DNA of 64,000 nucleotides from Panacagrimonas sp041603235 (lineage in GTDB: Bacteria > Pseudomonadota > Gammaproteobacteria > Nevskiales > Nevskiaceae): positions 130,750 through 194,749 of the forward strand of contig JBFIES010000008.1 in NCBI GenBank assembly GCA_041603235.1. The letters are read 5' to 3'. Numbering within the stretch: the first letter of the stretch is position 1; each line of letters starts with the position of its first letter. The position numbers were made by a program, and so were the translations under genes. Under the pieces are notes generated by a model. The model did not search any database, was not told the DNA's origin, and saw only the letters and a list, made by a program, of their open reading frames with translations. Positions 43,685-51,189 of this stretch are shown in pieces.

Positions 43685-44649
43685 GTCTGATCAATCGAAT
43701 GCTGGGAGACCTGGCCGCGCGTCAAGCGCCCGGCTCAGAAGCCATCAGTGGCGTGCGCCTGAGCGATCCGCTTGCTGAGGCGGGCCGGTCCTTATCCAAA
43801 CGAACCTGGTTGATCTTGCTGTGCATCGCTGTTCTGGTCGCCATAGTGACCTGGAAATTATTGACCGCCAGTCCGGCACCTCCTGCGCCTCAGCTGCGCA
43901 TGGCCGATGATCTGAGCGATCATCAAACCCCGGGCGGCATGAGCACGCATCTTCGTGATGAAGCTGAGCACAAGGCCACCGACGCTGCAGAGATCGCTAA
44001 GCTGGCACCGATCAAGGCACTGCCCCCGACGCTGAAGTTCGAAGGCACTATCAAGATTCCCGACAATCTCTCAATCGGTACCCTGCGGGCCTCTGAACAG
44101 CCTCGCTCGAAACCCTTGCCTGGACAGCCTGAGACACCCCGAAACACCCAACCTCGCGCGCCTTCCAAACCGGCGCAAAAAGGCAATGCCAGCGACGGAG
44201 AAGCCCCGGCAGAGGACGTGGCCGCGCAGAGAAAGCCTGCGCCACGACCGAAGAAAGTTGTGGAGAAAGCTCCGCCCAAGCCAGTTGGCCCCAGTCTGTC
44301 AGAACGCAAAGCGCAGGCCCGCGGCCTGCTGGCAGCAGGCAATGCAGGTGCCGCTCTGGATGTCCTGACACCAGCTTCCTTGGATGATGATCTGGAACTG
44401 GCCGCCCTGCGCGCCGCTGCTTTGCAGCGACTGGAGCGTCACGAAGAAGCCGCTCGCGAGTACGGAATGCTGACCGTGGCAGACACCGCGCGTGCCTCGC
44501 ACTGGGTGGGTCTGGGCATATCCCTGGAAAACCTGGGCCAAACTGAACGCGCCTATCTTGCCTATCAGACCGCCTTGTCCAGTTCAGCACTGAGTCTTGC
44601 GCTTCGCAATTTCGCCAGCGAGCGTGTCCTCAGTCTGCAGGCACCATGA
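43681..44649 (+). CDS. mshN: MSHA biogenesis protein MshN (TPR protein)
   Basis: A 322-residue bitopic protein. The N-terminus MSLINRMLGDLAARQA is conserved in MshN and is followed by a transmembrane helix (WLILLCIAVLVAIVTWKLL, about 41-59). Then comes a long Pro/Lys/Ala-rich periplasmic linker and TPR-like helices (about 230-320: ARGLLAAGNAGAALDVLTPA and LGISLENLGQTERAYLAYQT). The ATG at 43681 overlaps the mshM stop; upstream extension of the frame is not conserved. It overlaps mshE by four bases. It is shorter than some homologues because there are few TPR units. Confidence 0.88.
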   Translation: MSLINRMLGDLAARQAPGSEAISGVRLSDPLAEAGRSLSKRTWLILLCIAVLVAIVTWKLLTASPAPPAPQLRMADDLSDHQTPGGMSTHLRDEAEHKATDAAEIAKLAPIKALPPTLKFEGTIKIPDNLSIGTLRASEQPRSKPLPGQPETPRNTQPRAPSKPAQKGNASDGEAPAEDVAAQRKPAPRPKKVVEKAPPKPVGPSLSERKAQARGLLAAGNAGAALDVLTPASLDDDLELAALRAAALQRLERHEEAAREYGMLTVADTARASHWVGLGISLENLGQTERAYLAYQTALSSSALSLALRNFASERVLSLQAP

Positions 44650-46400
44650 GTACAAGACGCAAACTGCGGCTCGGTGAGCTTCTCATCGAGCGGAAGCTTC
44701 TCTCCCGCGATCAGCTCAAGCAGGCTGTAGAGCACCAGCGTCAGTACGGTGGTCAGCTGGGCTGGATTCTGGTCGAGCTGGACATGCTCGATGAAGAAGA
44801 AATTCTGAAAGCACTCTCGGATCAGCTGCTGCTGCCGATCATCGATCTGCGCCAGTATCAGTTCGAGACAGAAGCTGTACGCCTACTACCGGAAGCTCAG
44901 GCGCGCCGGCACAAGGCCATCGTGTTGCGCAACGAGCCTGACGGGCTTGTGGTGGGCATGGTCGACCCGACCGATATCCTGGCCTACGACAGCATGCGAA
45001 CGCAGCTGAATAGACCGATTCGGCTCGCGCTGGTACGGGAATCCGATCTCAATCAGGCCATCAATACGGTCTACCGTCGTACTGAAGAGATCATCAACCT
45101 GGCTGAGGAGCTTGGCGAGGAAATCTCTCAGGGCCAATTTGATCTGTCTCAGCTGGGTGGACCTTCCGGCACTGATCAGTCTGCGGTAGACGACGCCCCG
45201 GTGGTTCGCTTGCTGCATTCAATGTTTGAAGACGCAGCGCAAGTTCACGCCTCGGATATTCATATCGAACCCGAAGAGAAACTGATCCGGGTTCGACAGC
45301 GCATTGATGGATTCCTGCACGAGCAGGTCATCGACGAAACGCGCATTGCTTCGGCTTTGGTGACCCGGCTCAAGCTGATGTCAGGCCTGGACATCTCGGA
45401 GAAGCGCCTGCCACAGGATGGTCGCTTCCAGATCAAGGTCAAGAACTCGAAGCTCGATGTTCGTTTGTCGACGATGCCGGTGCAGCACGGCGAATCAATC
45501 GTCATGCGCTTGCTGGACCAGTCTGCCGGCCTGCTATCTCTGGGAGAGTCCGGCATGCCCGCCGACATCCTCGAGCGTTTCAGGCGCATCATTCGCCGGC
45601 CTAACGGCATGGTGCTCGTGACCGGGCCAACGGGTTCAGGCAAGACCACCACGCTCTACGGCGCGCTCAACGAAATCAATATCCCTGAGCACAAGATCAT
45701 TACGGTTGAAGATCCGGTGGAGTACCGTCTGCCGCGTATCAATCAGGTGCAAATTCATACGCGAATTGAACTGTCGTTCTCTCGCGTCCTGCGCTCGGCA
45801 TTGCGACAGGATCCGGACATCATCATGGTCGGCGAAATGCGTGACCCCGAAACCGCCGAAATCGGTGTGCGCGCAGCCATGACCGGTCATCTGGTTCTGT
45901 CCACACTGCATACCAACGATGCCATTTCCACGGTCAATCGCATGATCGACATGGGCGTGCCCGGCTACATGGTAGCGACCGCGCTCAACGCAGTACTGGC
46001 ACAGCGATTGGTGCGGCGAATCTGCGAGAGTTGCGCCGAGCCTTATGCGCCGAGCCCCGGCGAACAGGCCTGGCTGGCTTCGCACACGGATTCCAAGGTG
46101 AGTCGTGACAGCTTGCGCCATGGCGCGGGATGCCAGTATTGCAATGACACAGGCTATCGTGGACGCATCGGCATCTACGAGCTACTGGAAATTGACCAGG
46201 CTCTCGCTGATCAGTTGCGCCTCGGCCAATATCGTGAATTTGAGAATGCAGCGGCAAGGCTGCCCAACTTCCGCACACTCGAGCAGTGTGGTCTCGACTA
46301 CGTCCTGAATGGCATCACCACGATTGCCGAGATCATCCGCGTCACCGGCACCCCAGAGGAGATGGACCTGGGTGCTTCCGCCACGGGTACGAGCCAGTGA
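44646..46400 (+). CDS. mshE: MSHA pilus extension ATPase MshE
   Basis: A 584-residue GspE/PilB-type hexameric ATPase that drives pilus extension. The N-terminal MshEN domain (about 1-150) holds RLGELLIERKLLSRDQLKQA and LGWILVELDMLDEEEILKAL, the two tandem motifs that bind c-di-GMP in V. cholerae MshE. The ATPase core has Walker A GPTGSGKTTTLYG, the Asp box, Walker B VGEMRDPETAE and HLVLSTLHTND, plus the zinc-binding tetracysteine (CESC and CQYC). In both c-di-GMP repeats the usual glycine after LVxx is replaced (by K and by D). The start overlaps mshN, and mshG begins at its stop (GTGA). Confidence 0.95.
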   Translation: MSTRRKLRLGELLIERKLLSRDQLKQAVEHQRQYGGQLGWILVELDMLDEEEILKALSDQLLLPIIDLRQYQFETEAVRLLPEAQARRHKAIVLRNEPDGLVVGMVDPTDILAYDSMRTQLNRPIRLALVRESDLNQAINTVYRRTEEIINLAEELGEEISQGQFDLSQLGGPSGTDQSAVDDAPVVRLLHSMFEDAAQVHASDIHIEPEEKLIRVRQRIDGFLHEQVIDETRIASALVTRLKLMSGLDISEKRLPQDGRFQIKVKNSKLDVRLSTMPVQHGESIVMRLLDQSAGLLSLGESGMPADILERFRRIIRRPNGMVLVTGPTGSGKTTTLYGALNEINIPEHKIITVEDPVEYRLPRINQVQIHTRIELSFSRVLRSALRQDPDIIMVGEMRDPETAEIGVRAAMTGHLVLSTLHTNDAISTVNRMIDMGVPGYMVATALNAVLAQRLVRRICESCAEPYAPSPGEQAWLASHTDSKVSRDSLRHGAGCQYCNDTGYRGRIGIYELLEIDQALADQLRLGQYREFENAAARLPNFRTLEQCGLDYVLNGITTIAEIIRVTGTPEEMDLGASATGTSQ

Positions 46401-47629
46401 TCACCTACCGATACCGCGCTCGAGATGCCAACGGCCGCGTCGTGAGTGGACAGGTTCGCGCTGAGAACACCGCCGATGTTGCCGCGCAGCTCAGCGGCAA
46501 TGGCATCACACCGATCCGCATTGACCCGGTTGTTACCACTGAAGGCATGCTGCCTGCCTTCCTGCGCACCGAACTGTTCGCTCGCCCGCCTGGCACCGAA
46601 GAGCTGATGCTGTTCTCACGACAAATGTATTCGCTGACCAAATCCGGCGTGCCGCTAGTGCGAGCTCTGCGAGGGCTCTCGGAGTCGTCGCGCAGCCCGA
46701 TGATGGTTCGGGCGCTGGAAGACGTCATTGAAAGCCTGAATTCTGGACGCGACCTCGCTTCCGGCTTTGCACGTCACCCAAAGATATTCAACCCGCTTTT
46801 CGTCAATGTGGTGCGGGTGGCGGAGAACTCCGGAAAGCTCGACGAAGCCTTTCTGCGGCTCTATCACTACCTCGCCTTTGACGCCAATACCCGCAAGAAA
46901 ATCAAGACAGCGTTGCGCTACCCGACGATCGTCGTTGCTGCTGTTGGCGCCGCTGTTGGCGTGATCATGACCATGGTCGTGCCCCAGTTCGCAAAGGCCT
47001 TCTCGTCCTTCGGAGCCGAACTCCCCACCCCGACGCGCATCATTATCGCGGTGTCCGATTTCACCGTGAATTACTGGTACCTGGTCATTGCCGTCATCGT
47101 GGCGTTTATCGTCGGCACCCGATTCGCACTTGCAACGCGAGCGGGGCAACGCTTTTCCGATTCAGTAAAGCTGCGTATTCCGGTACTCGGATCCATTGTT
47201 CTGCGCGCCACGCTGGCTCGTTTTGCGCGCTCCTTTTCCATGATCGTCCGCGCTGGCGTGCCCCTGATGGAAGGTCTGACCCTGGTGAGCCGCGCAGTCC
47301 AGAATGAGGTCATGGCATCCAAGGTTCGCCGTCTCCGCGATTCCGTCGAACGCGGCGACACGCTGACGGTTGCAGCCCGCACCAGCGGCATGTTCACGCC
47401 ATTGGTGCTGCAGATGCTGGCCGTGGGCGAAGAAACCGGCCGCGTCGATGAAATGATGGAAGAAGTGGCCGACTTCTATGATCGCGAGGTCGCAGCTGAC
47501 GTGGATAATCTGGCCTCTCTGCTCGAACCGATTCTGATCATCACCGTTGGTGGCATCGTGCTTGTACTGGCCCTTGGCGTCTTCCTGCCCATGTGGGATC
47601 TCGCCGGCGCTGCCATGCACAAGGGCTGA
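46397..47629 (+). CDS. mshG: MSHA inner-membrane platform protein MshG
   Basis: A 410-residue polytopic GspF/PilC-type platform protein. The N-terminal ITYRYRARDANGRVVSGQVR is the family start. It has two T2SF domains (about 70-195 and 275-395), each with a membrane helix: FARHPKIFNPLFVNVVRVAE, then the KIKTALRYPTIVVAAVGAAV helix, and the C-terminal LASLLEPILIITVGGIVLVL. The start is GTG overlapping the mshE stop. The following 92 bases contain an inverted repeat and possibly a promoter for the next gene. Confidence 0.94.
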   Translation: MITYRYRARDANGRVVSGQVRAENTADVAAQLSGNGITPIRIDPVVTTEGMLPAFLRTELFARPPGTEELMLFSRQMYSLTKSGVPLVRALRGLSESSRSPMMVRALEDVIESLNSGRDLASGFARHPKIFNPLFVNVVRVAENSGKLDEAFLRLYHYLAFDANTRKKIKTALRYPTIVVAAVGAAVGVIMTMVVPQFAKAFSSFGAELPTPTRIIIAVSDFTVNYWYLVIAVIVAFIVGTRFALATRAGQRFSDSVKLRIPVLGSIVLRATLARFARSFSMIVRAGVPLMEGLTLVSRAVQNEVMASKVRRLRDSVERGDTLTVAARTSGMFTPLVLQMLAVGEETGRVDEMMEEVADFYDREVAADVDNLASLLEPILIITVGGIVLVLALGVFLPMWDLAGAAMHKG

Positions 47630-47674
47630 GCGGCCGCTGGCCCTTACCGTCCTGCGCAGACTGCGAGAATTGAC

Positions 47675-47698
47675 CGTCAGACAACATTTCGTCTGACG
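47675..47698. repeat. perfect 8-bp inverted repeat between mshG and the unknown membrane gene
   Basis: CGTCAGAC, eight bases, GTCTGACG. TAGTAT at 47710-47715, a possible -10, follows 11 bases later and the next ATG is at 47722. A regulator-binding site is as likely as an RNA hairpin. Confidence 0.45.
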
Positions 47699-47721
47699 CC
47701 GCCTGCGGCTAGTATCGCCCC

Positions 47722-48327
47722 ATGAACGTCGATCCATCCCTGTTGGAAGCCCTTCAGCAAGGACTGTTTGTCAGTCTTTGCCTGGGTCTGGGTGCGGCAA
47801 TGCTCTGGGGCATCTGGCTTTGCATCCATCCCCCTGGCGCGCAACGTTTTGCGTTGGGCGCTGATCAATGGGTCTCGACAGGTGCCTGGTTTGATCGGCT
47901 GAACAAACCAGTGAAGACCTCGCGCTGGTTCTATCGGAATCATCGGGCCCTCGGTGCCTTGATCGTTCTGGGCTCCGGCTACGCACTGCTGCGCTGGTGG
48001 ACCGCCATAGAGCTGCCGGATTTGCTTGAAATGGCAGGCCCCTGGGTCAAGGCCAATGGCCTGGAATGGCTGATCGAAGCCGGTGAGTGGCTGTTCGTCG
48101 CCTTCAACCTCCTGTTCCTGATTGCAGGCACGGTAATCTTCCTGCGTCCCAGTCTGCTCAAGACTCCTGAAAAGTGGACAGATCGTTGGGTTCAGGTTCG
48201 AGCCGATCAGGCCTTGGATCGCCGCTTCGACCCGCTGGAAGCGGCTCAGGCCAAGTACCCCCGAGCGACGGGCCTGGTCATTTCCTTGGCTTGCGCCACC
48301 TTGCTGGGCTTTCTACTGCTGGGGTAA
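47722..48327 (+). CDS. unknown four-helix membrane protein in the mshF position
   Basis: A 201-residue inner-membrane protein with predicted helices at about 13-34, 76-94, 121-143 and 182-201, separated by a positively charged cytoplasmic stretch (KTSRWFYRNHR) and an acidic/basic loop (KWTDRWVQVRADQALDRRFD). I see no family signature and it does not look like Vibrio MshF, although it lies exactly where mshF would be, between mshG and the pilin genes. No Shine-Dalgarno is visible; a -10-like TAGTAT ends seven bases before the ATG, so a leaderless transcript is possible. It may act in pilus assembly or be an unrelated insertion. Confidence 0.75.
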   Translation: MNVDPSLLEALQQGLFVSLCLGLGAAMLWGIWLCIHPPGAQRFALGADQWVSTGAWFDRLNKPVKTSRWFYRNHRALGALIVLGSGYALLRWWTAIELPDLLEMAGPWVKANGLEWLIEAGEWLFVAFNLLFLIAGTVIFLRPSLLKTPEKWTDRWVQVRADQALDRRFDPLEAAQAKYPRATGLVISLACATLLGFLLLG

Positions 48328-48336
48328 GCGAGCCGC

Positions 48337-48352
48337 AGGCAGACTCCTTGCT
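48337..48352 (+). promoter_or_regulatory. candidate sigma54 promoter upstream of mshA
   Basis: AGGCAG-ACTCC-TTGCT: the invariant GG and GC are ten bases apart as in -24/-12 promoters, and TTGCT matches the -12 element; the -24 element differs from TGGCAC at the first and last base. It starts nine bases after the stop of the membrane gene and would leave a leader of about 125 bases before the pilin start. Type IV pilin genes are sigma54-dependent in several bacteria, but this match could be chance. Confidence 0.3.
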
Positions 48353-48388
48353 TGCAGAGGGTGGTCTACACGCTGCATATTGTTCACG

Positions 48389-48466
48389 GCCCAGCTGGGC
48401 TGAAGGCGCCGCGGCGCCCAAAATCCAGACTGGAATATCCACCTGAGTGATGCAAAGGCCGCGGCC
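48389..48466. repeat. cluster of four palindromes upstream of the pilin gene
   Basis: Perfect palindromes GCCCAGCTGGGC (48389-48400), GGCGCCGCGGCGCC (48405-48418) and GGCCGCGGCC (48457-48466), plus TCCAG-A-CTGGA (48424-48434), lie within 78 bases before the pilin Shine-Dalgarno. They would give a strongly structured leader RNA, or binding sites if the promoter lies within them. Confidence 0.55.
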
Positions 48467-48489
48467 CGAGCTATCGCAGGAGAAATCTC

Positions 48490-48963
48490 ATGAATCACTT
48501 CAAATCGCGTCAGGCTCGCCACAAGCAAGGCGGCTTCACGCTTATCGAACTCATTGTTGTACTTGTTATTTTGGGCATTCTGGCGGCATTCGCCATCCCC
48601 CGTTTCGCAGGGGTCAACCAGGACGCTAGAGCCGCCGCAATCCAGGGCCTCGCGGGCAGTCTGCGCAGTGCCAATGCGCTGGTCCATGGCCTGGCGCTGG
48701 CACGTGGACAAACTGGCGCAACCGGCAGCGTGACCCTTGAAGGACAGGCCATTGCGCTGGTCAATGGTTATCCCAAAGGTGACGCAACTGGTATAGAACT
48801 GACAGTTCTTAACCTCGACGGCTTTCAGACCAGTTACAACGCCGGGGTAGGAACCTTTACCACTAACAGCTTGCCAAATTCGGCAACCTGTACGGTGACC
48901 TTCACTGAGGCGCCTGCCGGTGGCGTCGCGACCGTCACCCAGGACATCTCTGACTGCAGCTAA
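48490..48963 (+). CDS. mshA: MSHA major pilin
   Basis: A 157-residue type IVa prepilin. The leader MNHFKSRQARHKQGG is cut before FTLIELIVVLVILGILAAFA, with the +5 glutamate, followed by the long N-terminal helix and a small globular head. Two cysteines near the end (SATCTVTF and ISDC) form the expected C-terminal disulphide loop. AGGAG seven bases before the ATG is the best ribosome-binding site in this region, as expected for the most abundant subunit. A strong hairpin directly follows its stop codon. No separate mshB gene is present, so this is taken as the major subunit. Confidence 0.92.
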   Translation: MNHFKSRQARHKQGGFTLIELIVVLVILGILAAFAIPRFAGVNQDARAAAIQGLAGSLRSANALVHGLALARGQTGATGSVTLEGQAIALVNGYPKGDATGIELTVLNLDGFQTSYNAGVGTFTTNSLPNSATCTVTFTEAPAGGVATVTQDISDCS

Positions 48964-48974
48964 TGTCGGTCAAT

Positions 48975-49008
48975 CATGGCCGGGCCATCACCTGATGGCC
49001 CGGCCGTG
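48975..49008 (+). promoter_or_regulatory. strong hairpin between mshA and mshC, containing the mshC start codon
   Basis: The arms are GGCCGGGCCATC (48978-48989) and GATGGCCCGGCC (48994-49005), a perfect 12-bp stem with the four-base loop ACCT; a G-U and two more pairs extend it to 48975-49008. There is no U-run after it. It starts 12 bases after the mshA stop and holds the mshC ATG (48995-48997) in its 3' arm. Likely roles are protecting the 3' end of mshA mRNA and lowering mshC translation. Confidence 0.75.
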
Positions 49009-49495
49009 CGCCGTACTCGCAGACGCCCGTGGATTCACGGTCATTGAGCTGGTCGTGGTGATCTTTCTGATGGGTCTGCTCTCAGCCATGGTCCTGATCC
49101 GCTTTTCGGGTACCAGTGCGACCGATGAGCTTGGCTATTCGCAAGAATTGGCGTCTGCTGCCCGCTACGCGCAGAAACTCGCCATCGCCAGTCGCTGTCC
49201 CGTGCGCCTCAACCTGCCTTCAGCCGCCGAGTATTCATTGACTCGGCCCGACAGCTATGTGGCAGGCAATTGCGCCAATAACTTCAATGCTCAGGTGGTC
49301 GACCCGGTAACAGGGCAGCCCCCCTATTCCGGCACCGCGCCCGCAGGGCTTGCGGTCAGTGCCAATCCCACGTTTCCACAAACCCGCACCTTCGATTCAC
49401 AGGGCGTCATCACGCCTGACACTGATCTGCTCATTCAGGTCGGCGGACGGATCGTACGTATTCGCAGCGGCAGTGGCCTGGTCGTCGTGCAATGA
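48995..49495 (+). CDS. mshC: MSHA pilin-like protein MshC
   Basis: A 166-residue minor prepilin. The short leader MARPCAVLADARG precedes FTVIELVVVIFLMGLLSAMV (+5 Glu), and the head contains two cysteines (ASRCPVRLNL and VAGNCANNF). GspH/MshC-type minor pilins start pilus assembly. The ATG at 48995 lies within the hairpin after mshA and has no clear Shine-Dalgarno; the frame is open upstream into mshA, so other starts cannot be excluded. It overlaps mshD by four bases. Confidence 0.88.
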   Translation: MARPCAVLADARGFTVIELVVVIFLMGLLSAMVLIRFSGTSATDELGYSQELASAARYAQKLAIASRCPVRLNLPSAAEYSLTRPDSYVAGNCANNFNAQVVDPVTGQPPYSGTAPAGLAVSANPTFPQTRTFDSQGVITPDTDLLIQVGGRIVRIRSGSGLVVVQ

Positions 49496-49938
49496 AGGCG
49501 CAACAGGGGTTCTCGCTGATCGAGCTGGTCATCGCCATCGTGATCATCAGCGTCGCGGTTGGCGGCGTCATGCTGGTGTTTGTGGTGGCTCTGACCCACA
49601 GCGCCGATCCGCAACGTCAGCAGCAGGCCGTCGCCATAGCCGAAGCTTATCTTGACGAGATTCTGGCCCGCGCCTACGACGACCCCGATGGCAGCAACGT
49701 CGGCGAAACTCGCGCCACCTTCGACAATGTTGGCGACTACAACGGGATCAATCAGGTTCCGACAGACCAGGATGGGGCCGCTATTGCCGGGCTGGCCGAT
49801 TACACCGTTCTGGTCTCTGTGGTCGATTCCAACGCGCTGGGCCCGGCAGGCAACACGATCACCGCGCGCCGCATCGATGTACGCGTCACCTCATTGCCTC
49901 TGGTCGATACCACGATCAGCGCCTACAAGGCACAGTAA
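49492..49938 (+). CDS. mshD: MSHA pilin-like protein MshD
   Basis: A 148-residue minor prepilin of the PilV/MshD type. The very short leader MKAQQG is followed by FSLIELVIAIVIISVAVGGV (+5 Glu), then a head domain without cysteines. It overlaps mshC (ATGA). In other species mshO, P and Q follow directly; here they lie 15 kb away on the opposite strand. It converges on an MFS gene with a 12-base gap, in which GGCGC and GCGCC form a minor inverted repeat. Confidence 0.9.
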   Translation: MKAQQGFSLIELVIAIVIISVAVGGVMLVFVVALTHSADPQRQQQAVAIAEAYLDEILARAYDDPDGSNVGETRATFDNVGDYNGINQVPTDQDGAAIAGLADYTVLVSVVDSNALGPAGNTITARRIDVRVTSLPLVDTTISAYKAQ

Positions 49939-49950
49939 CGGCGCTCACCA

Positions 49951-51141
49951 TCAGGCGCCTTGCGCGGGTGATTCCGTTACCGTCTGGGCCACTTGCAGAT
50001 TCTGCAGGCGCGGCGCAAACCAGGCTGCCAAGACGCCTAGAAGCGCGATCAGGGACGCACTGAGATAGACGGTCTGAGCGCCATAGGTATCCCAGGCTGA
50101 GCCGGTTGCAAAGCTGCCAACCGCGCCGCCAAGTCCGAAGCTGACCGCCGCCAGCAGAGCCTGCCCCCTGCCCTGCATTTTTCCCGGAAACAGTTCGTGC
50201 ACGTAATGCACCGTCACCGCGTGGTAAACGGCAAAACTCATGAAATGCAGAATCTGGCTCATTATCAGCAGACTAACCACTTCCACGTAGAGCGCCAGCA
50301 ACGCCCAACGCAGCACGGTGCTGACCAGCGCCGCGATCAGGACGGTCCGCGCACCCCAACGACGGATGATCCTGCCGGTGTAGATAAATACGAATACTTC
50401 GGCGACTACCCCCAGCGCCCACAGTGCGCCAATGGCCGTTTTGGAATAACTGCTCTGCTCAAGATAGATGGAGAAAAATGAATAGAAGGGCGCAAAAGAC
50501 AGCTGCGAGCAGAAGCACGCGAACAGCAAGGCCAGTACCGCCGGTTTGCGAACGCGACGAAGAAATCCTTCCATTGATGCAGGTTCAGGACGCCGGTCCT
50601 GAACATCCGGAATCCCCAGGCCCATCCAGGCCATCAGCAGCATCGCGGCCACTATCACCCAAGGCACCGGCCCTACGCCGGTCACATCCAGTAGCGGCCC
50701 CAGAATGATCACCGCAAGAATAAATCCGATACTTCCCCACAATCGGATGCGGGAATAATCGTTTCCGGTCGTCGCCAGATGATTCAGCGTGACCACGTCG
50801 AACGCCGGCAACGCGACGTTCCAGAAAATGGCATAGGTCACATGGAGCGCGACCAGCATCCCAAAGTTGGGAGCAAAGGGCACCAGGGCGAAGAAAATAG
50901 CCGAGACCAGCATGCCGCCCGCGATCCACGGCATGCGCCGCGAACTGCGATCCATGATCCAGCCCCACAGAACGGGCACGGCCACACGGACCAGCGCCGT
51001 TGCCGCCAGTGCAATGCCGATTTCAGAAGGACTGTAGCCGAGCCAATGCAGGTACAAGGGCCAGAACGGAACCCAGGTCCCCACCGCCATGTAATACACC
51101 GCATAGAACGCCGACAACTTCGTGTGAAGCATTCGATACAT
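49951..51141 (-). CDS. MFS transporter (HcaT/LacY-like, MFS_1-like family)
   Basis: A 12-helix inner-membrane transporter of 396 residues. It begins AFYAVYYMAVGTWVPFWPLYLHWLGYSP, with an inter-helix loop WGWIMDRSSRRMPWI (the family's D-R-R motif) and WNVALPAFDVVTLNHL. It resembles E. coli HcaT-type 3-phenylpropionate permease-like proteins; the true substrate is unknown. An MFS gene next to aroC also occurs in other gammaproteobacteria. It lies 48 bases downstream of aroC on the same strand, so co-transcription is likely. Confidence 0.88.
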   Translation of the reverse strand: MYRMLHTKLSAFYAVYYMAVGTWVPFWPLYLHWLGYSPSEIGIALAATALVRVAVPVLWGWIMDRSSRRMPWIAGGMLVSAIFFALVPFAPNFGMLVALHVTYAIFWNVALPAFDVVTLNHLATTGNDYSRIRLWGSIGFILAVIILGPLLDVTGVGPVPWVIVAAMLLMAWMGLGIPDVQDRRPEPASMEGFLRRVRKPAVLALLFACFCSQLSFAPFYSFFSIYLEQSSYSKTAIGALWALGVVAEVFVFIYTGRIIRRWGARTVLIAALVSTVLRWALLALYVEVVSLLIMSQILHFMSFAVYHAVTVHYVHELFPGKMQGRGQALLAAVSFGLGGAVGSFATGSAWDTYGAQTVYLSASLIALLGVLAAWFAPRLQNLQVAQTVTESPAQGA

Positions 51142-51189
51142 GGTGCAACTATTTATAGTTACTGCACTTTATAAGGCAGGTTATTTCAA

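Noticed and set aside
49939..49950. GGCGC/GCGCC repeat between mshD and the MFS gene as a bidirectional terminator
   Set aside because: Only a five-base stem with a ten-base loop and no T-run on either strand; too weak to call.
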